Source of the DNA: Paulinella micropora
Taxonomy: Eukaryota > Cercozoa > Imbricatea > Euglyphida
Direction: 5' to 3'
Length of the DNA: 20,908 nucleotides
Assembly: GCA_009731375.1 (NCBI GenBank)
Contig: BJOX01000141.1
Location: 170,933 to 191,840 of the forward strand
The translations under genes and the position numbers were made by a program. The notes below the pieces were generated by a model that saw nothing but the letters and a program-made list of their open reading frames with translations, did not search any database and was not told where the DNA came from. This document shows positions 8,577-17,668 of this stretch, piece after piece (within the stretch, counting starts at the first letter, position 1; each line of letters begins with the position of its first letter).

Positions 8577-9401
8577 TCAATACGATTTAAAGCTTATGGG
8601 AATTCCCGACCTCATCTCCTCGGAGGTTCTGGAGTGTTCTAGGTTTTCCGGGTCAAAGTCCTCATCATCCTCCTCCATATCTGAGTGTCCGTCTATCTCC
8701 CGTCTCTTCCTGTCAAACTCCCTCTTTCTCGCTGCTGCCTGTTCTGGACTGAAGAACTTGTATGCATCTCCTGAGTGTAACTTCCGCAAAAGTGCGTTCA
8801 GTGTAACCCCTCTCGCTTCTACCTCATGCCAAATCTTCATAAGGTGGGGCATCGATCGCACGATGAAAAGAGCAAATTGATTGTCGTGGTTCTTAGCTAA
8901 GTCGAGTATTCCATAGTCTATTATTCCTAACAGCTCTGTGTAAAACTCGTTCTCTTTGCCGTCCGGGTCATAACACAAACCCTCTTTCACCACTATCTTT
9001 TCGGCTCCCTTCGTTAACGCATATAGCAACCTAGCTATTTCCGTCTTCTCAGGTCTTGGATGTCCTTCAATGTGTCTGAACTCCCACTCCCACTTAGCTC
9101 TTTCCTTAGCTTTTGCACTCTGAGTGGTTCTAGCTGCTCGCTTCTCTATGACTGTCTCTCTTGTGATTTGTGGTGTGTCTGCTGCATGCTTCAGAAATAC
9201 TTCATTAACAGCCCAAAACACATCTGTCAACAGTCCATCTGCCTCTGCTACTCTCTCTCCTTCCTTCTTTGTCATCATCACAACATCTCCCGTTTCATCA
9301 TTCAAAACACACAGGTTGTTCAGCTGTTCACTTATTCTCTTAAAGTCCTGAAAGCTTATTACCTTTCCGTGTTCTGTGTCTCTTTTACTGCTCTTCCCCA
9401 C
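8577..9401 (-). pseudogene. Unidentified ~270-residue domain fused upstream of copia protease
   Basis: An open minus-strand frame of 274 residues lies between the gag zinc knuckle and the protease, where most copia elements have little sequence. It is mostly helical in appearance and rich in charged residues. Segments include DGLLTDVFWAVNEVFLKHAA, KWEWEFRHIEGHPRPEKTE and IVRSMPHLMKIWHEVEARG, then an acidic EEDDEDFDPENLE end. Only one TGA separates it from the protease. I do not recognise the fold. It could be a second capsid-like region or an acquired domain. Confidence 0.55.
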
Positions 9402-9408
9402 AGGTGTT

Positions 9409-9795
9409 TTATGTGTGTGTCTCGCTTGTCTGCTCTGTCTGTGACTCTACACTGTCTCCTACTCTATCCAGAGGAGACGGACCTTGTGGTAGTAGCGATG
9501 GTGGCCAAGACTTGCACTCACGTGTCCCTCCTATACGCTCATCAGCCTCATCAAATGCGATCTCATTTCCAGCTGTAGTCCCACCGGTCCTTGCCTCGTT
9601 CCCTGGCAAAACAGTATCATTCCGTGAATCTGTACTAACTCCTTTCTTACCGGGTTTTTCGACACTTTCCTTGTCTTTTTCTCCGATATTTGCGGGACTT
9701 AGCGAGTTTTTCTTTACGGGTTTTGCCGTATCTTTTTGCGAGATTTGCTGAGCACTCGCCCCCTTTCCCTCCCTCTCTCTCAGTATGCTTATCAT
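9409..9795 (-). pseudogene. Polar spacer of the copia polyprotein
   Basis: A minus-strand frame of 128 residues, rich in Lys, Glu, Ser and Thr with no recognised motif. It ends by a frameshift just before the unknown domain. Probably linker sequence of the same polyprotein; low information. Confidence 0.35.
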
Positions 9796-9950
9796 CTCAT
9801 TCTCTGACGGATAATCACGGGAAGGGCTTGGGCTACGTTAAGGGTCTTGTGCTAGGTCAATGTCAGGGAATAGTGGGTCTTGACGGGCATGATAACCACA
9901 TAAGTCTGCATACACTAGCCTCTTTGCTGCCTCACCCGCCTTCCCCCAAC

Positions 9951-9951
<1 letters not shown>

Positions 9952-9987
<36 letters not shown>

Positions 9988-10001
9988 TCCCNNNNNNNNN
10001 N
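9952..10001. other. Poly-C run (34) followed by 10-N assembly gap
   Basis: Thirty-four C at 9952-9985, a short TCTCCC, then N at 9992-10001. The gap length is a placeholder. From 10002 to 10306 the sequence is T/G-rich and carries no gene I can support. Confidence 0.95.
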
Positions 10002-10305
10002 TGGGCCTATGGTGTGACTCTTAGGAGTGAATGTAGTGGGACGTGGTGTTTCGTTCTTTGTCTGTCTAGAGTTCTAAGGGGGTGTGGGTGTCGGTTTCTC
10101 ACTTTTCCGTTTCTCTTTCTCTTTCACTTGCGAGGGTTTTGGTTGCAATAGTGAGGGTTGCACACGTTGTGTGTCTCGTGAGGTTGTGAGGGCAGGAGTG
10201 GTTGTTGTAGAGGTGTCGGGGTGTTGAGCACTAGTGAGAGTGCGAGGTGAAGGGTTGTGGGGTCTGTCTCGGAGTGTGTTTCGAGCCAATGGAGCACTCG
10301 ACAGT

Positions 10306-10306
<1 letters not shown>

Positions 10307-10357
<51 letters not shown>

Positions 10358-10373
10358 CTCTCTNNNNNNNNNN
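10307..10373. other. Poly-C run (48) followed by 10-N assembly gap
   Basis: Forty-eight C at 10307-10354, TCCCTCTCT, then N at 10364-10373. The same pattern as the gap at 9992, only about 370 bp away. The true sequence and distance here are uncertain. Confidence 0.95.
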
Positions 10374-11866
10374 TCGCCCTCTTGCTCTGCTTCACGAGCA
10401 ATAATGCTTTCCCCACTTTCTATGTTTCCCTCCACTTCTGCACCCTCCATCATGACTAGCTCATACTCTTCTTCTTCTGAGCTGTCTTCCCCTTCAGACT
10501 TGTCTTCTTCTTCCTCCTCACCCTCCTCTCCTACTTCTCCCCTCATTAGAGTGACTCCTTTGGCTCCTTTCTTTTTAAACTTGCCACTCTTGTCTCTTTG
10601 CTTCCCCTTTGTGGAGTTAGAGTGAGCTGACCTTGGACTAGTTCGTTTGGGGCCTGACTTCTGTTTGGGACGAAAACGCTTTGTGTGTCCAGTTTGGTAC
10701 CAGTTATAGCATGTCGCTGTCAGCCACCACTCCTGCTCTGAACTATCACTACCATTCTTGTTGCCGTTTCCCTTCCCGTTCTTAGTCCATTTCTTGTTCT
10801 CCTCTCTCTTTTCTCCCTTCTCTCCTCCCTCTCCCTCTCCAAACAGTAGATTCGCTCCCTTACCCTCTCTCTTCCTCTCTTTCTCTCTCCTACGTTCCTT
10901 TCTCAGTCTCTTCTGCTTCGCTTCCCACAACACGTAAATCTCTCTTGCCGACTCTACCATATCATCATGTGTTGGCCTGCTCGCTGCTGCTAATCTAATG
11001 ATCGTTGAGGTATGCGGGCCCATAGACCTCATGCTCTGCTAGCTTCTCTAACAACCCATTTACTGCTTCCTCTGGCTCGAATGGCTTCCCTCTCAGCGCT
11101 TCTAGCCAGTTCTTCTGCAGTAGATGTTGTGTTAGATACTCGTCCATATCCTCTGTCGGTCTCGGTCTCATCTCTTTAAATGCTTTCTCCTCTATGTATC
11201 TCGCCGCACCACTTAGATTACCGTATTTTGCTTTGACAATGCCGACTTCCTCAAACGGGCAATGAACGTTTTTACTGCGAAGAAATTGAACCACCTTAGA
11301 TTCCGAGAATGCTGTTGTTGCAGCGATGCAGATACTGCTGTTCTTCTCTGTATCTTTTCTTTCTCAGCAAGTACACGTCTTTGTTGGTTCTTGTCATCGC
11401 TCTTTTCTTCTTTTCTGGTCGCCGGCGCCCTATCCTCCCAAGCCTTCTTCTCTTCCTTTGAGAGGTCTTTCCAGTTGGCAGGTTTCTCTTGCTGTGTCTT
11501 CTGGTCTTGTGGTGTTTGGCTACTTCTCTGTCTCTGTTGTCGTGTTTGTTGTGCCTCTGTTTCATCTTCTTCGTCGTCTGATCCTTCCAGTGTGTCCACC
11601 TCGTGTGGTTCTCTCGGTTCTTCCATTTCTTCTGGTTTTCTCATCCTGTCTCTATCATAGCCATACTTTGTTCTTGCCGCTTTATGATCTTTGAAAGCAT
11701 CATGAAACATATCCCCGAGTGTTGTGCTAATCCCGTAGGCATACTCCTCTATCTGGTAATAGCAACTCTGTAAATCCTTTTTATTTCCGCTAAACACCGG
11801 AGTGTGAGGCATCAATTGTCTCATGCTGATCGCATGGTGCCGAAATTCGTTTCCCCAGCGGCTCAT
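10374..11866 (-). pseudogene. Copia gag (frameshifted, zinc knuckle degraded)
   Basis: It starts at ATG 11866 (MSRWGNEF), 40 bp inside the LTR-like repeat. The first part holds PVFSGNKKDLQSCYYQIEEY, typical of copia gag openings. A frameshift near 11290 moves to the frame reading VQFLRSKNVHCPFEEVG and ARYIEEKAF, and another near 11010 leads to the basic region and zinc knuckle. The knuckle (about 10666-10714) reads CYNWYQTGHTKRFR: the first Cys and the His remain, but the second and fourth ligands are Trp and Arg. An acidic segment follows up to the gap. Nonfunctional. Confidence 0.75.
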
Positions 11867-11905
11867 AACAGTTGATTAGGTAATACCCGGTCACTCACGG
11901 ACCTA

Positions 11906-12189
11906 ATACCTTTACACTCCGGTTTGCTGAGAGACTCCGTTAGAAGCCACGATACCAATCGACACTTTTAATCCGCACGTAGATAGCAGAACTGACAAAC
12001 TCAAAGGTAATAATGAAACTGAAATAAAGTCCGCACGACTGTAATTATTACACAATGGTCAGTGTCTAATTCTGAATGCCAATATGGACCGTTACGTCCG
12101 TTACAATTATTGACTAGAGCTATACGGATAAATTACTTATCAGTCACAAAGTAATTACTAAAAGTAAAACGTAATTATCCTACCAACAA
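11906..12189 (-). repeat. LTR-like tandem copy 1 (284 bp)
   Basis: About 90 percent identical by eye to 12190-12487 and directly adjacent to it. On the minus strand it begins TGTTGGTAGGATAATTACG. At its end the sequence GGTATTAGGTCC resembles the plant copia primer binding site complementary to initiator Met-tRNA (TGGTATCAGAGC, known). gag starts 40 bp further on. It has the position of a 5' LTR. Terminal TG...CA is not clear. Confidence 0.65.
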
Positions 12190-12487
12190 ATACCTTTACA
12201 CTCCGGTTTGCTGAGGGACTCCGTTAGAAGCCACGATGCCAATCGACACTTTAATTCGCAAGTAGATAGCAGAACTGACAAACTCAAAGGTAATAACGAA
12301 ACTGAAATAAAGTCCGCACGACTGTAATTATTACACAATGGTTATTGTCCAATCCTGAAATGCCAATATAGTCCGTTACGTCCGTTACCATTATTGACTA
12401 GAACTATACGGTCATTCGACTATACGAATAAATTACTTACCAGTCACCAAGCAATTACTAACAGTAAACGTAGTTATCCTACTAACG
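12190..12487 (-). repeat. LTR-like tandem copy 2 (298 bp)
   Basis: Adjacent to copy 1 with no intervening host sequence. It carries about 15 extra bases (TCATTCGACTATACG area). On the minus strand a polypurine tract immediately precedes it, so it has the position of a 3' LTR. Confidence 0.65.
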
Positions 12488-12497
12488 CTCCCCCTTA
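12486..12497 (-). promoter_or_regulatory. Polypurine tract of the copia element
   Basis: Minus strand AAGGGGGAG directly abuts the LTR-like copy, as expected for the plus-strand primer site of an LTR retroelement. The 570 bp between it and the RNase H stop (12498-13067) is AT-rich with no coding sequence I can support. Confidence 0.65.
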
Positions 12498-13067
12498 GTT
12501 CTATGTCAATGTGCAAATTACGATTAATGCCTCTGCGATTAATAACTATTACGATGCGATAAATGGCCATCATTTCAAGTTGTAAAATGAAATGATTGTT
12601 GAGTCACAAAACTGAAGAAATCGCCATTCTATTCCAGTCCACCTGGCAGTGCTTTTGCTTCTTTGCCGCGATGGCATCTCGATACGATTAAAACATTAGC
12701 AGTAGGTCCTTGAAGTATGACCATATCAGTACGTAAACTGAATTACATCATTGACTCCTCGAGTACAATATAATTAGTTAATCCGCCATTCCGCCAATAT
12801 AAAACTACGCGATGTACGGTCGGGTCCGATGGCTCGTGTCCTTTCCCGCTCTTGTCACAATGCGACCGATGGTGGTCTGAACCACGCGCTTCGCATTCGC
12901 GCTCGACGTACACTTCGACGGGAACATTGCCTCAACATGCCGCTCAACTACCCGCGTAAGAAACTTCCTGCACACTCCAAAGAGAGAAAACTCACAAAAG
13001 AACAGCATAAGTTGACTTAGCGTAAATTTGCGTATTTATGGTGATTTTGCAGACTTGAGATATGGGA

Positions 13068-13545
13068 TCATGGATCAAGTGTTACCATAAGCTTACTAAT
13101 GAGATGTTCGAATTGATCCTTAGGAACATGCTTAGTTAGTACATCTGCAATTTGTTTCTTAGTTCCTAATTTAATCTCATTGCCTCTCTGTGCGTGGTGA
13201 ATGAAATGAAGTTCAAGGGGTAAGTGTTTAGTACCTGGTCCTGACATTCCCCTTTCTGCTGCTAAGATAGTTTGTGCATTATCTTCATATAGCTCTATCG
13301 GTCCTTTCTGTGCTATGTCTAATTCTTCCATAATATGTCGGATAGCCAATCCCTCCCGTATACACTCCGCTGCTGCGAAAATTTCAGCGTCATTAGAACT
13401 AAGTGCAATTTTAGTCTGTCGCTTTGACAACCAAGCTACCGGGTCTCCTCCCCAAAGTACTACATATCCTGTACGTGACTTTCCGGTTTTCTTACAGACC
13501 TTGTGTGCTGCATCGGGCCAAAGAGTAATTCGCGGGTACGTCCTT
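13068..13545 (-). pseudogene. Copia RNase H
   Basis: The minus frame from 13430 contains LSSNDAEIFAAAEC, ELYEDNAQTILA, the KHLPLELHFIHHA segment and the ADVLTKHVPKDQFEHL ending, a classic copia RNase H layout with D and E catalytic positions in place. The first part (WPDAAHK, TGYVVLWGGDPVAWLSKRQ) lies in another frame, shifted relative to both the RT and this block. Confidence 0.8.
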
Positions 13546-14562
13546 CCCTCTTGCGATGACTTAGGCCCGTGAAATGCAATACCGCGATACGAACCTTCAA
13601 ATACCTAAAGATCCTACCTAACATAGCATAAGCAAGTCCTGGGTTTACTGTTTGCATTACACTAGCTGCATTTAGTGCTTGATCAGCATCTGGTCGTGTC
13701 ATCTTAGTTAGGAACAAAAGTTTACCTACTAGACTAGGAATAGAGTGTTTTCTAAGGGCGCTTGTTTCTCCCATGGGCTCGGGTTCATGTTCAGCACTTG
13801 GAGTGCTTACTGGTCTGACATCGGCATATCCTACATCCTTTAAAATCTGTTCTTGGTACTTATTCTGATGCAATAAAATGCGTTCTCCTTCCTGAACTAT
13901 CTCTATTCCTTTGAACTCTTTAGCCACTCCCAAACGCTTAAGAGGATAAAACTTTTCTAGTTTACTAGCGAAACGGTCATACGCTTGTTCGTTAGGAGCT
14001 GAGAAGATAAGATCGTCTACATGGAAAATACCTATGATAGCATCTCTTACTGGCTTATCCTTTTCTACGAACATGCACAAATCTGAGTCTAGTTACCTGA
14101 ATCCTAATTCCTCTAACTTAGGGGCTAAAATCTCCTACCATCTCCTACCAGCTTGCGGCGCGCCATACAGAGCTCCATCTACTCTCCATATCATGCCTTC
14201 ATGCTCTTCACTGTCTATCCCATCGGGTGCATAAGCATAAACAGGATCATGCATTCGTGCATTTAGATAAGCATTTTGAAGTCTATACCGTATAGCTTAT
14301 GTCCATGCCATGCTGCAAGCTTAGACAAAAAGAGTAATGAGCGATGCGCGGCACAAGGTACAAACAATTGATCGGAGTTAAAGCTAACTCCTGGCTCTAG
14401 CATATCTCCTCGTAAGCTAACCTTGACTTAATGAACTTACGTCCTTTATCGTCTAGTTTGACTTTATGTACCCACGTTAGTCTCACTACTTTTACTCCTT
14501 TTTCTTTCGCTTCCTTGGGGCTTACCCACGTGTAAGTGTTAAAAGACTTCAGAGCTTCAATC
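13546..14562 (-). pseudogene. Copia reverse transcriptase (multiple frameshifts and stops)
   Basis: The C-terminal half (14080 downward) is open, with FHVDDLIFSA (the YVDD-type box), RPVSTP and SLVGKLLFLTKMTRPD. Upstream pieces in several frames give TWVHKVKLDDKG, KLYGIDF (first catalytic Asp motif) and DGALYGAPQAGRRW. Between them are a frameshift at the RLA segment, a one-base deletion near 14273, a TAG within a 10-bp duplication near 14140, and a TAA near 14096. Clearly inactive. Confidence 0.85.
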
Positions 14563-15660
14563 TCTTTATCCATTCCGGCTTACCCTCATCTACGATTGCT
14601 TTTGGTACCTTCAATGTCAGGTACAGTAACGCAGTGGTATGATCCTCTACGATACTTTCTGTGGACATCTCGGGGTGCTCTAGTTCTCCGACTGGTCTTA
14701 ATCTACCTATCCGATACTTTCTAATCTCACTGTCTAACATCTTTTCTACCTGACCGTCGTCAAAGAGTACGAAGTGACTGGGCTTAGGCATCTTACGGAC
14801 TTTAAGTCTATCTCCCTTCTCGCACTGTTCTAAGACTTTTCCTTCTCGTTTTACCGATTGCCAGTTGTCTCCATATTCTTCCTTTGCACATTCTTCTCCG
14901 AAAGCTACTCCCGGCACACTAACTCTCTCTCCTGTCAATGTAGCTGCTTTTACTGTTGCCTTCTTTTCTGGAGGTGCTTGTGTAACTGGTGTCCTAACCT
15001 TTGCTTCTCGTTTCCCTCTCACTATGTTAGCTGATGTGATCTTGTTACTTTGCTCCCAAGTGAGGCCCTTAGTGGGCGCATCTCCCTCTACGTACCTCCT
15101 ACTAGGGTGGTCTGCTTCGGGGCTTTGCGCCTCTAACGATGTGACGGGTGTTAGCCCATCATCTCTGTCGTCAACTATTTCTGCCTTTGACTCTGATGGG
15201 AGACCGGAATCTGGATCGTGAATGCTCTTTTCTTCCTGTTGCTCCTCATGCTTGTCTAACTCCCCCTCAACCTTAAGTTCGGGTTCGTTTGTTGGCTGTT
15301 CTAATTGACAGGTATCACTACTCTCCCCCTCAGATTCCTCGTCGTCCCATCTGACTTCTCTGGGTGGGTGAGCCTCCCTACCAACTATATTGGGGGCAAA
15401 GCGTACATTACGTACATTAGTAATGATCTTGCGACCATCCCAAACTCTGTCTAGTTCCTTGAATACATCGTACCCAAGCAACATTACGCGTTTTCCCCTA
15501 TAGTTTCCTTTCCCTACCTGCTTTCCTATGTACATTACACCTAAACATCCTATAGGTTTCAGTTGTCGGATAGCTGGCTTGTAGCCTAGACATTGCTCAA
15601 AAGGGGAAGTGCCCTTTCTAGGTCCTGTCGTGGCCGGCAGAATGTTGTCAAGGTGGTGGC
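14563..15660 (-). pseudogene. Copia integrase C-terminal region and RT linker
   Basis: The minus strand reads TSPFEQCLGYKPAIRQLKPI, then YRGKRVMLLGYDVFKELDRV and IITNVRNVRFAPN, the usual copia integrase C-terminal signature. A 250-residue acidic linker and an EHPEMSTESI segment follow, leading to RT. A one-base shift near 14560 breaks the frame just before RT (EALKSF). Confidence 0.75.
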
Positions 15661-15710
15661 AGTATGTTCCATCTCTGCCCTACACTATGGAGGCAAGTTA
15701 GCCTCGTACC

Positions 15711-16252
15711 TCATGGCCCGGGCTGGTCCGGCTGTGATGTCTGATTGACCTTCTCAGCTATAGGATTGCCATCTTTGTCACCTGGAGCACTAGTCTTCCA
15801 AATGAATTGAAGCGGCTTCCACCACTCTATGATTTCAGTTGGAACATCGAACTCGTTATCACAAGTGATCTGTCTGACTTTCCTTCCTGTCTGCCTCTCA
15901 AACCATGCTACAGCTTGCTTCAAACACTCTACGAACTCGTTCTTGTAACGTAAATAAAAATCCTTGATGTACCCCGAATAATCATCTGTTACGCAAAACT
16001 TATAGTACTTACCGTGAATTGACATGACAGCCCATGATCCGGAAGTATCTACATGCAAAATCTCACAGGGGTAACTCGCTCTCCTAATGCTACTAGCCTG
16101 AAATCGGGGCAACACTTTAGCTTTCCCCATCATACAGGCTTCACAAAACCTAACTCTATCCTCGCTTCCTGTCACTTTTCTATTCATTGCCTTGCATAAT
16201 GCATAGGTCTTTGAATAGTAGTAGCAGTAGTAGTAGCAGTAGTAGTAGCAGC

Positions 16253-16292
<40 letters not shown>

Positions 16293-16307
16293 ATGCTTTA
16301 TGACCAC
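15711..16307 (-). pseudogene. Copia integrase core and zinc-finger end
   Basis: The open minus frame contains CEACMMGK (Cys pair of the HHCC finger). All three catalytic acidic positions follow: HVDTSG (about 16036-16056), TCDNEF, and AEKVNQT. The frame fails just after the Glu at about 15720. The N-terminal end is interrupted by a (GTA)n microsatellite read as poly-Tyr, with stops upstream of it. Confidence 0.85.
16217..16289. repeat. GTA/TAC trinucleotide microsatellite
   Basis: About 72 bp of TAG/CAG/GTA units inside the pre-integrase segment. The homologous copy at 7748-7915 lacks it, so the expansion came after the two copies separated. Confidence 0.9.
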
Positions 16308-16460
16308 TACACTGATGCATGAATGTCAATCGGTTTGTCTTTCTCGCCTTTTTCGGGATACATAGCGCACTATGGGGACAAAAATGCTGATTCTAGCGAA
16401 AACGTGATTCCGTCGACTATTTGACTATAATCGGACCTACATGCGATCCTGTCGCAAAAT

Positions 16461-17537
16461 AAGCGATGCAATCTTTTTGATGATGCAATCACACTTTTAC
16501 GTTGACGATAGAATCAGTTTATGATGCAATCACACTTTTACGTTGACGATAAAATCACACATTGACGATAGAATCAGTTTATGAGGCAATCACACTTTTA
16601 CGTTGAAGATAAAAATCACACCTTGACGCAAGAATCAGTTGACGATGGCATCACCTATTTGATGATGGCATCACCTATTTGATAATCCAGTCACATTTTA
16701 GATTCTAACTATTTACGATTCCATCATCTATTTAATGATCCAGTCACATATTAAATCACGCTATTTACGATGCCATCATCATCATCTATTGATGATCCTG
16801 TCACCTAATATGTGATCCGGTTGTATATTAAATCGTCATCTATTGATGATGCCATCGTCTATTGATAATGCCATCATCTATTGATGATGCCATCATCTAT
16901 TTGATGATGCCGTCATCTATATGTGATCCGGTTGTATATTAAATCCTCATCTATTGATGATGACATCATCTATTAATGATTCTGTCATCTAATATGTAAT
17001 CCGGCTGTTATTAAATCGTCATCTATTGATGATGCCATCATCTATTTGATGATCCTGTCAGCTAATATGTGATCCGGTTGTATATTAAATTGATGATGGC
17101 ATCATCTATTTGATGATGGCATCATCTAATATGTGATCCGGTTGTATATTAAATTGATGATGGTATCATTTATTTGATGATTGCATCATCTATTTGATGA
17201 TGGCATCATCTATTTTGTGATCAGGTTGAATATCAAATTGATGATGCCATCATCTATTTGATGATGGCATCATCTATCTGATGATAGCATCACCTAAAAT
17301 GTGATCCGGTTGTATATTAAATTGATGATTGCATCATCTATTTGATGATGACATCATATTTGATGATGGCATCATCTAAGAAGTGATCAGGTTGTAAATT
17401 GAATTGATAATGGCATCATCTATTTGACGATGGCATCATCTATTTGATAATGCCATCATCTATTTATGGTGCCATCATCTATTGATGATGCCATCATCTA
17501 TTGATGATGCAATCATCTATTGATGATCCTATCATCT
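16461..17537. repeat. Minisatellite array 1 (TGAT-N3-ATCA core, 20-bp units)
   Basis: Over 1 kb of degenerate units such as TGATGGCATCATCTATTTGA, mixed with a longer variant containing GTGATCCGGTTGTATATTAA. The first 150 bp show a ~40-bp higher-order period with CACTTTTACGTTGACGATA. The core is palindromic with a 3-nt centre. No coding sequence. There are no spacers, so it is not CRISPR. Confidence 0.9.
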
Positions 17538-17620
17538 ATATTTCCAGGCTTTGCAAGCAAAGTGGCCAATCTTTCACGTCCGGCAGCAAGTACATTGCAC
17601 CCCTTCGAAAGACATTCAAC
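17536..17620 (-). other. Possible terminal exon of the zinc-ribbon gene
   Basis: On the minus strand, ATTTTAG is followed by an open stretch reading NVFRRGAMYLLPDVKDWPLC up to TAG at 17536-17538, right at the array edge. It looks protein-like, but the splice that would join it to the poly-Ser exon in frame is not clear. Weak. Confidence 0.3.
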
Positions 17621-17668
17621 CTAAAATGATGTATAACATTAATCTCTGTGCTCTTAATGAATATTTGG

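Larger units (their letters stand above)
7748..16400 (-). mobile_element. Decayed Ty1/copia LTR retroelement in circularly permuted order
   Basis: Read along the minus strand, the order is start of pre-integrase, integrase, RT, RNase H, polypurine tract, two adjacent LTR-like copies, gag, spacer, unknown domain, protease, start of pre-integrase. A normal copia element runs LTR-gag-PR-INT-RT-RH-LTR, so this is a permutation with the breakpoint inside the pre-integrase region. The two ends overlap by about 160 bp of homologous coding sequence (7748-7915 and 16155-16400). Numerous stops and frameshifts show it is inactive. It may be two truncated tandem elements sharing an LTR junction, or an inserted two-LTR circle. 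Confidence 0.75.

Noticed and set aside
9060-9751. Plus-strand open frames opposite the copia gag-protease region
   Set aside because: Ser/Leu/Phe/Cys-rich shadows of charged minus-strand coding; the protease and gag motifs fix the minus strand as the real one.
12805-13020. Small open frames on both strands between RNase H and the polypurine tract
   Set aside because: Short, no motifs, and in the position of copia 3' noncoding sequence.
16461-17537. CRISPR array
   Set aside because: Units are contiguous, degenerate and palindromic with no unique spacers, in a eukaryotic intron-rich context.
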